Shown: positions 43,390 to 55,369, counted from the first letter of the stretch. The stretch: 64,000 nucleotides of DNA from Symsagittifera roscoffensis (GCF_963678635.1 NC_087071.1:11423088-11487087); one strand, 5' to 3'. Notes: generated by a model from the letters alone, not told the origin. Made by a program: numbers and translations.

Positions 43390-43940
43390 TTTTTTTCTGA
43401 AAAAAACTCAATTTTTTGAAGTTTCTGTAGATTTCAGCATAATTTCAATTAGATGTTTCAAACAGTAAGATTATCTAATAAATTAGTTAGGATGTCGATT
43501 TATAACAAATATTTTTGTATTTTGAACTTTTTTTAAGAAAATTTTGAAAAAATTCTCAATTTTCGCTCAAAAACTCTTACCCTTGACTTACCATGTTCCA
43601 AAAAACTAATTAAAAAACCTTCATTTCACAATCTTCACGTAATTAACCAGTAATACTCAACAATTAGATTAAACGCGCAGAGATTTTTGCAAAAAAAAAC
43701 AGACATTTCTACGAAAAAACCAAAAAAAAACACCATTTTTATTACGTTTATCTTACCGTAACACAAACCATGAAACCTTACCATTGGTATTCCCTATCTT
43801 AATAGATTTTAGATTATACACCCATTTTTAGTACATAGCGAGACTGACCCGAAATCTATAGCGTATCTTAAAACATGGGGTCAGCCGCGCACATACCCCC
43901 CTCTCCCCCCCCATCAGCTCCAACATCTACTACCTGAATC
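43390..43940 (-). repeat. Terminal repeat of element C, homologous to B tips
   Basis: Collinear with 36,170-36,663. It shares TTTCAATTAGAT, GATTATCTAATAAAT, AAACTCTTACCnTTGACTTACCATG, CGCGCnGAGATTTTTGCAAAAA, AAACCTTACCATTGGTATTCCCTATCTTAATA, a C-rich stretch and CTCCAACATCTACTAC. Substitutions are many, so this end is old. A neighbouring CTACTACT at 43,940 makes the exact end ambiguous. Confidence 0.75.
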
Positions 43941-43944
43941 TACT

Positions 43945-46900
43945 ACTTGAATGAACACGTCCGTCTCCTTTTACATGTATGAACTTGCAGTATCTAGAAT
44001 ATCTAGCAACAATTGAGTCCACTTTGAGGCTCAAAGAATAGAAACATGATTTAATGAAAGAAATACCAAAACACCAAGACAAAAAAAATAGTAACGCAGC
44101 ATAAAAATCATGCCCTACAATCTTTAGCAAAAGTAGTTTTTTTTGTAGCAAAATTGAAAAAAGCAACTTTCTTTTCATAGTATATTTCTTTTCTGTATTC
44201 CTTAATGCTCTGATTAAGCTGCCTCTAAATCTAAAAAACAACCAATAATTAAAAAAATTAAGCAACTATTTTTTTTGACAGGGTACTTTTTGTCGCAACT
44301 TGTAATATTTGTCAACGGGGAGAATTCTGTAATTACTGCGAGACCTTTTTTGATTCAATGAGGCCCAGTAGTGGTTAAATGAAATCTTTCGATAAACTTA
44401 TTTCGATCTATTGAAATTTCAACATTTTAATTGTTGGGTTTGGTTTCTCATAATGCAACTTTTTTAATCAACAAACAGTTATATAAAAGGATCAAAAATT
44501 CCTACTTGCTTGATGTTTTTTGCAAAAAAAAAACAAAAGTAAAACTGGCAGATTGCTTTAAAAATCAAAAATCCTAGCCGTTTAGTGGCGTTCGCAGGAC
44601 CTGCTAGTCGATTCCTCGCTCTGAAAACCGCCTGGTGTTTTCAGAAACGCGTGTCGGTTTTGACAAGCTTGCAATACGTTTCGAGCTAGCAACTTTGTCT
44701 GCTGATTTTGGATTTGGCTAAAGTTTAACTGACTGCTGTAAAACAAATTGTTTTTCTCGAGATATTTGCTATTTCTGGACACTCAATTCTGATTGGTTTT
44801 CCATCACTCGGGCCTTCCACTGTAAAAGATTTTACTGGCGGGTAATTTTTGAAGTAGGTTTTGCTGAATAGTGTCAATGCATCATTTGCTGCTCAGAGGG
44901 GGTGCCCGGGTTCAGATGCTCGTTTTTATGTTTCGACTTTCAAAGTCGAACCTATGTCAGTGCTCGGCAAAAAAAAAGAAAAACCGAGACATGGATTTCG
45001 GTTGAGCACGGTAGTGCAGAGTGGAGCACTGTCGAATACTTCGAGCATGGTAGAAACATACCTCGAGAATGTTCGAATTTTGGAAGTTGCCGGTTTTTCT
45101 ATCTCATTCTGTTTCTCGCAACATTACGAGGCCAAATTGTGCATTTTGTGCATTGTATGCGGATTCCGCATTAAGGACGCTCCCTTTGTTCTTTTTTTTG
45201 TTCTTTCATTTTCTGTGATTGTTGTTTCTGTGACAAAATTTTAACATGCTTAAAGACTTGTCTATGGAATTCAGGAACATTCAGACTCAAATTTGTGCGC
45301 CTATCTAGTGCACAGCTTTGCCTCGTAAAAAAAATGAAAAGGTTGAAACATATAAGCCTTGGCTCCAGAACATTCCAGCTTGAACTTTTCGGCGAGACCA
45401 TCAAAAAACATCTTGCTTGGGTCGGATTCTGTTGAGACGTCAAAAAATCATGGCATTTCTTTCGATGGTCGATACATGCCGAGTTTGGTGAGGCATTGGA
45501 ACAAAGAGTGAGCGCATCGATCACATCAATTTGATGTCGCATCAAATTAGCATTTTTTAAATTATGATTTGTAATACTTTGTCAGTTTTGATTTTTTCAA
45601 TCAAATTACATAATTAAATCATACAACAGCAAATTTAAAATAGTTTCAGCAATAATCTTTGGCACTTCATCTTTTTTGCTCTCTGTCTCGCGTGAAATTT
45701 TGACATCTGCAATTGCATGTCAGAAACTGTTATATAAACAACGCCAATCTTTACCAAAGTAACTGGTTTGATGTTTCTACAACACTGTTTTTGTTGTCTA
45801 CTTGCGCTCTGAGCCATGTATTTTGGGTGCCTCTTGGTTATATATGCAATTTTCAGTCGGTTTTCTCAGAAGTGGCAAGAAGGTGATTTTTCTGTTCCGT
45901 AACCAGCATCATTAGAAAAGTCAAACAGCTCTGCCCAGTTGAGCCTGTCTAAAAGTTTCGTCAAACTTCGTAGAACAAACTTTCTGATGGCTTACAGGAA
46001 CGAGCGCTTTGCCTTTACAACTCTACAAATAGTGCATGCTGTTAAGCTATTGTCAGCAAACCTGGCTAAAAGTTTAGCTGATGCGTTGATTTTGAACCAT
46101 CCAAGTCTCTATTCCGAAATGTTTTCTGTTTCAAGCTTGGAAAATGAGTTTTAATTTTGGAGAAAAAAAATGTAGTTCTGAAACGCTTCGGCACCATCAG
46201 GAAGCCTTAGTTCATTGATCAAATCTCATTGCGCACGGTGTATGCTCTGGTTCAAGATTTTGCCAGCTTGCAAGTCTTCAGTATGCACTGTCAAACGACT
46301 TTACTGAGATGAAAATTCTCAAATCATATTTCTGATCAACCTATCGCGAACACCGGCTATCATCGCCAGTTACATAGTGTACCATAAAAAACTGTTGACG
46401 TTGATGGTTTAAGTCATCAAAAAAATCGGCTGTAAAAAACAGCGACTTATTGTCCTATAAATTTCATAAATTATTGTTGTTGTTTTTTTCAAGAACCACT
46501 GATTTGTAGTTCTGTGCAACTACATTTCTCAATTCACCTTTTGATTGCAGATTTTTGTTTCATAAAACTGAAACCCCTCATCGCTACTGTTTTAGTGACA
46601 AACAGTAAATTGCAGTTTTATTCCTGCTATATATTACCTGATTCAGTTTTATTTGATTCAAAATATGCAATATCTTTAAAGGGACATAATCAATTTTTTT
46701 GAATTTTTATAGATACTGACTATGACAAAATAGCTGATTCAGATTCATCGGCGCACGGCGCTCGGCGAGTGAAGTCTGTAATGTACTTAGGTACCTTTAT
46801 GTAATCTCAAATTTGCAAGCTTCTAATAGAGTCAACCCTCTATTCATATTTTATTTAAAAAAACACGATCCAAAATTTAAACCAATGTTTCCTTGGTGTT

Positions 46901-47030
46901 CTACCGTACACGGTCCTTCATTAGTAACAAACAGTGGTCTCATCTATTACATTCATCACATGCTTTTCACATGCGGGTAGTTATGCAAAACTGAATGCAC
47001 GAATTTCGTTTTCACTTTTTTCGTTATCGA
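43945..47030. other. Gene-poor AT-rich region
   Basis: Several short ORFs but no domain. The longest, 44,861-45,244 plus, begins without ATG and ends in a hydrophobic stretch (FVLFFVLSFSVIVVSV). Coding-like phrases also occur on plus near 45,945-46,150 (FVKLRRTNFLMAYRNERFAF), where an ORF ends at 46,154. These may be decayed exons. No RNA gene seen. Confidence 0.35.
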
Positions 47031-47036
47031 CTTAGA

Positions 47037-47315
47037 CTAAAATTGATTACTTGCAGTTTCAACTAATTTCAATTGCTTTTTTAAAATGTTTTTCACTCTG
47101 CAATAAAATTTGTATCCAATAACTTTCCCATTCGGGGAAAGGACTTTAAATCGCTCATGTGCTTGTGTGTTAAGAAATGAGCATAGAAACGTGTCTTTGA
47201 GGGATAAACAAACGCAAGCTTGCCTCGCCACATTAATAACCACCGAGTGTTGAAGCGGAGGAGGAGAGGTGGAAAACGTGAAAGGAGGGGCGGTGACCTT
47301 GATATCATTGGGCAC
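47037..47315 (-). other. ORF of 92 codons, uncertain
   Basis: Minus-strand frame with FKVLSPNGKVIGYKFYCRVKN near the C-terminus and a Pro/Ser-rich start. No recognised domain. A chance ORF or exon fragment. Confidence 0.2.
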
Positions 47316-47814
47316 GGGTGAGCATTTAATAGATGGGAGTTAAAATTCAGGTTTCTATTTCTGAGAAGCCTGTTATTTTGAGTAGGCTGTGCGTGCAGTC
47401 AGAACGTTATACAGTTTATTTAAACTTGATTGAAAGATTGAAACTGTCAAATATAGTTGTTTTGTTTTAGGTCACACTTGAGAACAAAGTTTTTGGAAAA
47501 TAATTTTAAAGTAAAGTTCATTTATAAATTTTCAAACTATTGTTTCGGGCAAGTTCTCTAAAGGCAACATGATGTGATAAATGAAAGACAAAATAACTAT
47601 CTTAGGGGACAGCAAATGAGTGTGGGGGACAACAACCCATACCAAATCCTAAGTATCTCATAAAAATGAGATAGATTGAGAGACTTGTTATGGTTTTTGC
47701 AGAGCTCCTTTTATAACCAAACAATGGTCGTAGCATAAAATCTGACATCTTATAAAAACATAAAATTTGTGTTAATGATTTAATATTTTGAACCTGTTCT
47801 AATTTATGTTCAAT

Positions 47815-48445
47815 TTACTGATCAAAAGCAACATTAAAAAAGGAATGATCGAAAGATTGTCGATATAAAACATATTTAGCGGGTATCGAATTAGTGCTAA
47901 AGGCTAAGAGGTTAAACAAAATGATCAACTCACAACATGCCCCGACGGGAAAAATTCAAAATTCTACAATTAGCTGATTTTGACACGGCTACAAAGATTT
48001 GTCAATAATTTTTTACAACGCTATAGAAAAACTAAGTTTAAAAATCAGAGTAGCCGTTTTCACTCAAATGTTTCAATTCTAAAAAGGTATATCCACGAAT
48101 TTACTTAAGTAATGATATAAGATTTGCTCGCGGATTCCTCAGACAATGGTTAAGTGTTTGTTCGTAATTTCCGCATTCGCTGTTCTAGCTAGCCAATGTT
48201 CAAATTGGTTATTTCAGGATATAGCACTTACAATCAGCAGAATCCGCTAACAGTTTGACGAATAAAAAACAAACAAACTGTCGGGCTTTAATACAATAAT
48301 TTATTAGTAATTTTTACGTGAGATCAAATAAAACAACTACTCGGCTCCCCCTCACCTTTTCCAGAGGTGAGAATTAACCGGCATTATGCTGAGGATATCA
48401 TCTTGGAGCCATCCAGACTCATTGTCACCCGAAAATAGTACAAAG
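47815..48445 (+). repeat. Dispersed repeat, copy 1
   Basis: The 5' part (47,815-47,960: GTTCTAATTTATGTTCAA..., ATTAGTGCTAAAGGC, AACTCACAACAT) recurs at about 48,670-48,960. The 3' part (47,961-48,437) recurs at about 50,215-50,668, sharing GCCGTTTTCA.TCAAAT, GGTATATCC.CGAATTTA.TTAAGTAATGAT, CAGACAATGGTTAAGT, AAACAAACTGTCG and CAACTACTCG. A third, shorter match to its middle lies near 52,205-52,265. Non-coding; possibly a MITE or an old element end, but no terminal repeats or target duplication identified. Confidence 0.65.
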
Positions 48446-48669
48446 CGATTGAACGACGCTTCAAACGAGGAGTGCCCGTTATATAAATGGAACGTTTGCC
48501 AGGGTCGTTAAGCAAACCACGCCACCCAGAAGAAAAACGAGGCCAATGTGAAGATGGTAGAAGTTTTACTTTCCATCATAGATGAAAGAAAAATCTTCCT
48601 TCAAAACATTAAACTCCTTTCATTCTCGGAAACGTTTTATCAGTTTTCGAATCAGTTCATTTACCTGTT

Positions 48670-48960
48670 CTAATTTATGTTCAAATTTACTACTAAAAAC
48701 TTTTCTAAGAAATACACCCTGAATATGTACAATTATGTACACTAAATCGGAAAAAATGAGAATAACTTGATTAAGAAAACAAATACGAATGTCCAACCTG
48801 AAGCAATATTAAAAATTGAATGATCGAGAGATGGACGATATGAAACATTCTTAGCAGATATTTAATTAGTGCTAAATGCCAATAGGTTAAATAAAATGAA
48901 CAACTCACAACATTCCCAAAGAAGAAAAATATAAAATTTTTTAGTTAGCTAAAATTAAAT
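48670..48960 (+). repeat. Dispersed repeat, partial copy 2
   Basis: Matches the first part of the 47,815 repeat, including GAATGATCGA.AGAT.G.CGATAT.AAACAT, ATTAGTGCTAAA.GCnAA.AGGTTAAA and AACTCACAACATnCCC. It carries an additional 80-bp segment near its beginning. Confidence 0.6.
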
Positions 48961-49174
48961 CTAATTACACTCATTCCCCCCGGGTTTTAATGAGTTCTAT
49001 GAGTTTTAAATAAATTCGGCGTCAAATTTTTCTAAAGCTTGTTGTACGTCCTGATCTATCGTTCACGATATTCCGCTCCCGGAATGTTGCTCTGCGACTA
49101 TGATGGGTGACCTCCCGGCGGGAGACTTCCACGATGTCTGAACGTACCCCGCTTTCTCAAGGGCAATGAGGAAA

Positions 49175-49525
49175 TCAGAAGGAGACCAGCACAAAAAAAA
49201 CAGGTGGTCTGATTGTAGATCTGGGTTGAGTGGCAACAGGAGGTGTTTCCCCTGTTGTGCTGTGCAGCGCTATTAGCTCTGAAACTGATCCGAATGATGA
49301 TGGTCCAGGAAGGCTGCTGTCTTGAGACAATTTCTCAAGGGAATCCGAAAGGACAATTTTTTCTGTCGACGAATTTGTGGTCGTTTGTGTGAGCGTCGGA
49401 ATTCCGCCAATCAGGTTCCCACCGGTCGTCTTTTTCTGAAGGTTGGCTCTGGTTGACTTCTTGAATTTCGAAGATGAAGTTACCGTTGAATTCAAAATTT
49501 TTGGTAACAAACTGTCGTTTAGCAT
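49175..49525 (-). pseudogene. Ser/Thr-rich coding-like ORF (116 codons)
   Basis: Starts at ATG 49,525 on the minus strand. It is rich in Ser and Thr with SSSKFKKSTRANLQKKT, then EKLSQDSSLPGPSSFGSVSE, then a short hydrophobic end (FFVLVSF). Composition resembles the Ser/Thr-rich segment at 52,985-53,347, so both may be N-terminal parts of the same nematode gene family. No recognised domain. GC content is higher than in its surroundings, which favours former coding sequence. Confidence 0.35.
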
Positions 49526-49795
49526 TAAGAAATATACTAGGGGTTTATTCGAAAACGAAAGGCTTTTGTATTTAAAAAGCGACTTATCTAACGGTATACA
49601 AAAAGTAATAGCAGCAATAATTCTAAATTTAAATGAAGCTAAAGAGCTTTCGATTCAAATTCGGCCATAATATTGCTTGAAATACCCATTCCCGACGGAA
49701 GAAAAGTTTTTACAATTGAATATACAACAACCGACATTCGGTCAAAATATGTTTTATTTAAAACGGTAAAAGTTTGTGGAATCTAGTTTTTTTCG
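49443..49795 (+). pseudogene. Coding-like plus-strand ORF pair
   Basis: A frame from 49,443 to 49,670 (DEVTVEFKIFGNKLSFSIKK, then GIQKVIAAIILNLNEAKELS) is followed in another frame by EIPIPDGRKVFTIEYTTTDI and SKYVLFKTVKVCGI, ending near 49,788. Both have amphipathic beta/alpha patterns unlike chance ORFs. The junction fits a single frameshift. The start overlaps the minus-strand ORF at 49,175-49,525. No family recognised. Confidence 0.35.
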
Positions 49796-50214
49796 ACCGT
49801 GTTGACGAGGTTGAATGACAACTTCCTTGGGGATCAACTGTGCAAGTTGACATAAACTTCGATATAGACTATGTTTTTGACATTTGATCCCTATGAAAAG
49901 TTGACGTTAAATCTTATTTAATTAGCTTCAAATTTGAAACTATGGCTGCTAAAAATCACGAATTTACGAATTAATTAGTATGCCATAGTTTTAAATCTAA
50001 ACTACAATTAGTTGTCACTGCTAATCCATCCTATAATGAAAATGGAATCAGTTATTACAATAACAGGTAATACATAAAAACTTTTTTAGCCGAGTGAAAC
50101 CAAACTGAACAACTTTGTTTTTTTTATCCCTAGGCATTTTGTTAATTAATTATGCAATTTAACTAAACAAAATATTTGGTGGTGACAGTTTAAATTGTTT
50201 GCGTTAAACCGCGG

Positions 50215-50668
50215 GCGTGACTTTTTTTGCCACGGCTACAAAGATTTGCGGGGATATGTCAATATTTAATTATGCCACTGTAGGAAAACTAAATTTGAAA
50301 ATCAAAACGGCCGTTTTCAATCAAATATTTAAATTCTAAAACGGTATATCCGCGAATTTAGTTAAGTAATGATTTAGGATTTGTTCGTGGTTTCCACAGA
50401 CAATGGTTAAGTATTTGTTCATAAATTCCGCATTCGTTATTCTACCTAGCCATTGTTCAAGCTGATTATTGGTGAATATCTCACTTACAATCTGCAGAAT
50501 CTGCTAACTGCTTGTGGAATGAAAAGAAACAAACTGTCGCGCTCTAACATAATATATTTTCAGTAAATTTTACAAGAGATCATATAAAACAGCTACTCGC
50601 GTCTCCCTCACAATTTCCTAAGGTGATCATTAACCCGCATTACGCAGACTCAATGTCGCCCTAAAATG
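50215..50668 (+). repeat. Dispersed repeat, copy 3
   Basis: Direct copy of the 47,961-48,437 segment with moderate divergence. It ends near AATGTCGCCCTAAAATGGTAC, corresponding to TTGTCACCCGAAAATAGTAC in the first copy. Confidence 0.65.
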
Positions 50669-51260
50669 GTACAAGTATGATACTAAGGTCCACGAAAAGG
50701 GCTCCGCAAAAACAAGTACGACAAATAAACTAAAATTAGCGTTTTTGGATAAAAAGCCTAAGACAATAAACGCGTTCTTGTTGCGAAGTTCGCTTACAAT
50801 TAACGAAATGCACAGATTTATTATCCCTCCTCTGGTATCTCTAACGAATCTATACCCATATAAACCCGAATGCGTTTTGTCGCAATGATTTGATACTCAG
50901 AAATCTCACATTTTACCGTAGCCCTATTGCAAATGGGGGTAAATAGTTAACAAGATCCTTTATTGTTAATTAAAGACTAGCCGACGTGACCATATGGTTG
51001 ACTTCGTATGAAAATGCTCACCACAAGCTGAGGCATTAGGGATAATTTTAGTTTGTAGGGAGTCAGTCGTTGCTCTCCAAAGATAAGCACCGAAACTTGA
51101 TGGTAGATATCAGCCATCTTTTTGTACTCTGAAGCGTTAAAATCATCTCTTGTTCTCAGTAGTTTTGTGCATTCAATCTAGCTCTTTTTCAAAAGTTCAG
51201 TGGCAACTGGAAACTTTGGTAGGATTGCACCCGAGGGTTTTTCCAAGAACTGTTGAGACG
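50669..51260. other. Spacer, no gene seen
   Basis: Moderately AT-rich. Minus-strand phrases near 51,000-51,250 could be 3' exons of the broken gene upstream on that strand (next entry), but no clean frame is visible. Confidence 0.3.
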
Positions 51261-51268
51261 AGACTCGG

Positions 51269-53670
51269 TTAGATGGCTTGAAGCACTTTTACAGATTTAA
51301 CGTACGTAGCTGTATTTTCGTTTGGGCGAACAACAACTTCATTTTTCCATACTCCATCAAAGAGGTCTTCAATTTCTATGCTAGCCTCTTTCATTTCTTC
51401 CTTGTCAGCGATGACAGTCAGAGCACAGATTCCAGAGAGACTGCACCCACTTTGCCAGCTTTGTCTGTTCCTCTTATCGAGACAGTGGTGAAATGAAAAA
51501 AAAAAGCTTTTTGCCCCCCCCCCTCTGGTCAAATTTTCCTCAAAGCGCTGAATGGGAACTTTTCGTGGGGCTGCATATCCTCAGTTGTTTTTTGTGCCAT
51601 CTTTTGAAGATTTGTTTCCACACATCGAGTAATCATGTGGGTGGCATATGGACAAACGCATCGAATGTCTTCGATGATGACCAGTGACGTCTTGGGTAAC
51701 TCTTTTTGAAATGGAACATGTTTTTTTTACCTGGCTCGCAAGTTAGTGGACGTATGTCTGTAGTGTCATTTGACACATACAATGGGAGCCAGGAGACTGT
51801 ATCAGATGACTGCTCATTAGAGACACCAATAACCAGCCGCAACAAAAGAGTTGAATTGCCACTATAGGTCAGCTTTGCTCCTAACTATCTTAGGGAATTT
51901 GTTTTGCTGTACAACCAAAGCGATTCTTGGTCGCCTGCTGTGGTGGGACCAATGTTCTGCTCCATAGCGTATCTGCTGTCTTTTTCACGGTACGCAGAAA
52001 TATTTGTCGGTTAAGTAAGGAAAAAACAGCAAATCCAGTTTTGCAGGCATGGACAGCTCGGATTTGAATTTGAGCAGATTTGAATTTCGTTGTTGAAAAT
52101 CGCATTATTGTAGCACTACCTGGCTCCACAAGATAGGATCATTCCAAACGCTGATAAAATTGATCAAAAAAGTACTTTATAATATTGAGTTCTCAGCGTT
52201 TTAAGCCTCGGTTGTGGATTCCATTTACAATGATTAACTGTTTGCTTTTAACTTCCGCAATTTTTTTTTGTCAGTACGCAGAATTATTTTGCGCTCTTCT
52301 CCATTTGACAAGTATTTTTTTTGGAAGATAAAGTACGGCGTGGAGCCAAAGTGCCTAATTTAGTTAAAGAGCAACTAAAGTTGAACATACCGACTAAATA
52401 TAATATATGAGAGCTGCCGAGACTAATAATCCTGAGATGTTTCTTCTAAAGTAATTCAAATATAAAGTATCTAAAACAAAATTGACTTACTTGCGAAATA
52501 GAAAACGCTGAGAGTCGACTGTATCCTAATGTCGACATCGAGGAGCCTGAACGCGAGCCTGGTAATCACCACACTGTAGCTGTCTCCCCAGATATCCACG
52601 CGTAATCCTTGAAGCTCCGTGGTTTTCAGTAAAAGAAACTCAACTGCTTTGACGCAAGAAACTAGGTCACTTCGAAATCCAGAAAATGCTTTCTCGGGCT
52701 TACACACCAAAGTGAACCCCTATTTCGGCGGTTCTTCGACGAACGTGTCTAGAAGAAGGAACGATTGATTTGTAGCCTGTAATTTCAAGCCGAGATCGTT
52801 TAGTGTTGATAAGTATGTCAACGTTTCCAGTTTTTGTCGCCTAGGCCAAACTGTAATTGAAATCTTCCCAAGATCCCCGTTTCCTAAATAAGCAAGTAAT
52901 CCTAAAACGGGTCGAAAAAATAAATCTACACTTGTTGCGACCACCTTTACCGCGTTTTATTCTCTGGGAGTACTTTTCAGCATTCTATGGCATCGAACAT
53001 AAAACATAACTTGGCGCCAAAACCTTGCGGATCCTTCTGGAGTGCGCCACTGTTGTAGTGTCGCCAGTACTCTCTTTTGAGTAGTCTTGCGAGGAATCAC
53101 ATACTTCGAAAGTTGAATATGATGCGGTTGCGGTTGCTGAATTTCTTGATGGTTCTAAGGGTGCTGGAAGAGCTAATGTTTGTGAGGTTGCTGATTTTAA
53201 TAATATAGGTGTTCTTGATGAGGTTACTAACTGTTCTAAGGGCAGTGTCGATCTGTTCTGATGGTTTATAACACTAAAAGGTGAGTATTCGTGTGGCATT
53301 GTTTCAAAAAGAGAAACTTGATCAGATTCCTCCTTTTTTCGTTCCACGCGGTATTTTCTTGAAGACCCGTAAAAATAACATCTGCTAGAGTCCTGCTGCT
53401 ACTGCAATCGAATGACTGCATTGCCGTGGTATTGCAATTTTTCGTACAAGATCGTCAACTTCCATCGACCATTTCTGAAACTAGTCTTTGCACTGTTCGA
53501 TAATTGTTTGCCAACTCTTTTTCTGCGATTTCGTCAAAATTTTTGGCGTCTACAAAATTTCGATAAATATCTGATGCGAAATTTTTGATGATGAAAGCGA
53601 TTCCACAATTGTTGCTCCATAATTTTTTGGTCATCGAAGAGTCGTTTGTCCTATCGGGCGAGTCGTTCAA
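51269..53670 (-). pseudogene. Broken multi-exon gene of unknown family
   Basis: Coding-like segments on the minus strand line up in order. 53,670-53,455 has FVDAKNFDEIAEKELANNYR. 53,347-52,985 is Ser/Thr-rich. 52,944-52,480 has LTYLSTLNDLGLKLQATNQS, then a TAG stop after EEPPK, then LRVDIWGDSYSVVITRLAFR, ending at a strong donor CGCAA|GTAAGT. 52,129-51,890 and 51,845-51,633 follow, then 51,532-51,269 with CALTVIADKEEMKEASIEIE and DLFDGVWKNEVVVRP. The intron after 52,480 contains a fragment of the 47.8-kb dispersed repeat. I do not recognise the family. The ordered frames, splice donor and single nonsense codon indicate a recently dead host-type gene. Confidence 0.45.
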
Positions 53671-53689
53671 TTGTATGTCGATCCGTAAG

Positions 53690-53890
53690 CGTCGTTTTGT
53701 GCGTCCCGATTCGTATATCGGTCATTTGCTTGTCGATTCGTATGTCGGTTCGGTTCGGCTTGTTTGTCGGTACGTCAAGTCGTATCGGTTTTCGTCGATA
53801 TTCGTGTCGGTTTGGTTTGTCGGGTTTCTTTGTCGGTAACTGTTTTCGAAGTCGAAAACTAAAGTTCGTGTATCGGTTTTTTGTGTTCGT
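53690..53890. repeat. Degenerate GTCGGTTCGTAT-type tandem repeat
   Basis: Dense recurrence of TCGTATnTCGGT, GTCGGTTCG and TTTGTCGG in a 200-bp patch that is GC-richer than its neighbours. ORFs on both strands here (Arg/Val- or Thr/Asp-rich) are repeat by-products. Confidence 0.6.
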
Positions 53891-53986
53891 GAATCAGTGA
53901 TGATTGAGTAGAGGGTGTAATTTAAGATATCCACATCCGTAATTACCAATTTGCTTAATCGGTAAAACGGTAAAACGAATTGTGGG

Positions 53987-54602
53987 TTTTGGTTTGATTT
54001 TTATTTTGGCCTAACAGATTTGGCCAAATTTGGGTAAAGCTTCATAGGCAGCGGATAGACTTCATAACCAGCTAGAGTCATAATTGTTTCGATACTTTTT
54101 AAGCAGTCAACTAAAAGAGTAACTAATTGTTTCCTGAGTTTGATTAATTGACTTTCAAGTGTTAGTTTTCATAATCCGTGATTATCACACGCTCCTCGAA
54201 TGGTTAATTATGGTAATCGGAGGAGATCAATCATCCTTGGTCTGCCCAGTTTAATTATCCCTTGTAATTATACTCTAGGTTATACCCTTTTTTCCTGTGA
54301 TTTTAAATTTGGCCTAACCGACTTGGCCAAATTTGGGTTAAGCTTCATAGCCAGCGGACAGATTTCATAGCCAACTAGAGTCATTATTGCTTCGATCCTT
54401 TTTAAAACATCAACAAAAAAATCACTAATTGTTTCTTGAGTTTGAAAAATCGGTTTTCGAGTGTTAGATTTCATAATTATTGACTATCACACGCTCATCA
54501 AATGGTTATTTATGGCAATCGGAGGAGGTCAATAGTTCTTGAACTCTCCATTTTAACTATACTTTGTAATTTGTTTTAGATTATATCCTGTTTTCCTGTT
54601 AT
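53987..54602 (+). repeat. Tandem duplication, about 305 bp x 2
   Basis: Copies start at about 53,987 and 54,298. Both contain TTGGCCTAAC.GA.TTGGCCAAATTTGGGT, AGCTTCATAG.CAGCGGA, ACTAGAGTCAT.ATTG, GTTTC.TGAGTTTGA, ATCACACGCTC and CGGAGGAG.TCAAT, and end near TTTTCCTGT. Noticeable divergence, so an old duplication. No gene. Confidence 0.8.
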
Positions 54603-54699
54603 ATGGCACAAAGTTTTGCTTTTCTAAAGGAAGTTGTCGGGGTAAAAATGTTTCACCTTCTGAAATTTTTTTTTCAGGAAACAAATTAATAATTGTATC

Positions 54700-55345
54700 A
54701 TCGTTTCTGAATTGGATGTGTAATGGCGCCGTATAGTTTATTAACCCACCCCAGTTACGGATACAGTCCGTTCAGTTTTGCAAAATCTCAAATACAGACA
54801 GGAGTTAATGGCGCCATTCAGTCCATTGCCCGTCCCAAATAGTGAAATACTTTGTCCTAGTTTTGCAAAGTCTCAATAGTTCTTGTTGAAGTTCAAATCA
54901 ATTTTAAATACTGATCATTTTGTTCCAATTTCGTTAAATTTTTTGTCCCACTTCCCAATTACAACACCATTTTTAACTCAATGAGAAAATTTCAATAAAC
55001 ACTGACTGAAAACCTAAAACGAACTTCGAACAAAACAAAATTAAAACAATATAGGCGAAACCCCAAATACTGACACTATTTCGTTGCAAATGCAGAATCC
55101 TAATACTGATAACAATTTTTGCAGTTCCAAAATCTCAAATACTGACAAAATCCCAATTACTGTCAAAAAGTTCTGCAAAAACCCATGAACTGACAATCGA
55201 TAGTTTGTTGCAGATCTGCAAAATCCCAAATACTGGCAATTGATAGTTTTTTGCACTTCTGCAAAATCCCAAAATACTGACAACCGATAGTTTGTTCCAG
55301 TTCTGCAAAATCCCAACCACTGTCAACAACCAATACATATGGGGA
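54700..55345. repeat. Degenerate tandem repeats around TTGCAAAATCTCAAATACTGAC
   Basis: The first part (54,720-54,900) has two copies of about 100 bp with TAATGGCGCC.T and TTTTGCAAA.TCTCAA. The second (55,050-55,340) has about five copies of a 60-bp type, GCAAAATCCCAAATACTGACAA followed by CGATAGTTTGTTGCAGTTCT. Minus-strand ORFs (repeated FCRSA/GILQ) are by-products. Confidence 0.7.
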
Positions 55346-55369
55346 TCAACCGTACAGTTTCCCCATTCG

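Larger units (their letters stand above)
42400..43940 (+). mobile_element. Element C: truncated Maverick-like remnant, right end
   Basis: Abuts the broken Gypsy sequence on the left. It contains coding-like fragments at 42.4-42.8 kb, a decayed adenain-like protease at 42.96-43.30 kb and, from about 43,390, the outer terminal repeat also found in element B. The protease lies only about 100 bp from the terminal repeat. This remnant therefore represents a more conventional Maverick with a terminal repeat of roughly 0.5 kb. The left part of the element is missing. Confidence 0.7.

Noticed and set aside
53585-53949. Three overlapping ORFs rich in Arg, Val and Ser or Thr and Asp
   Set aside because: Low-complexity GTCGGTTCGTAT-type repeat open on both strands.
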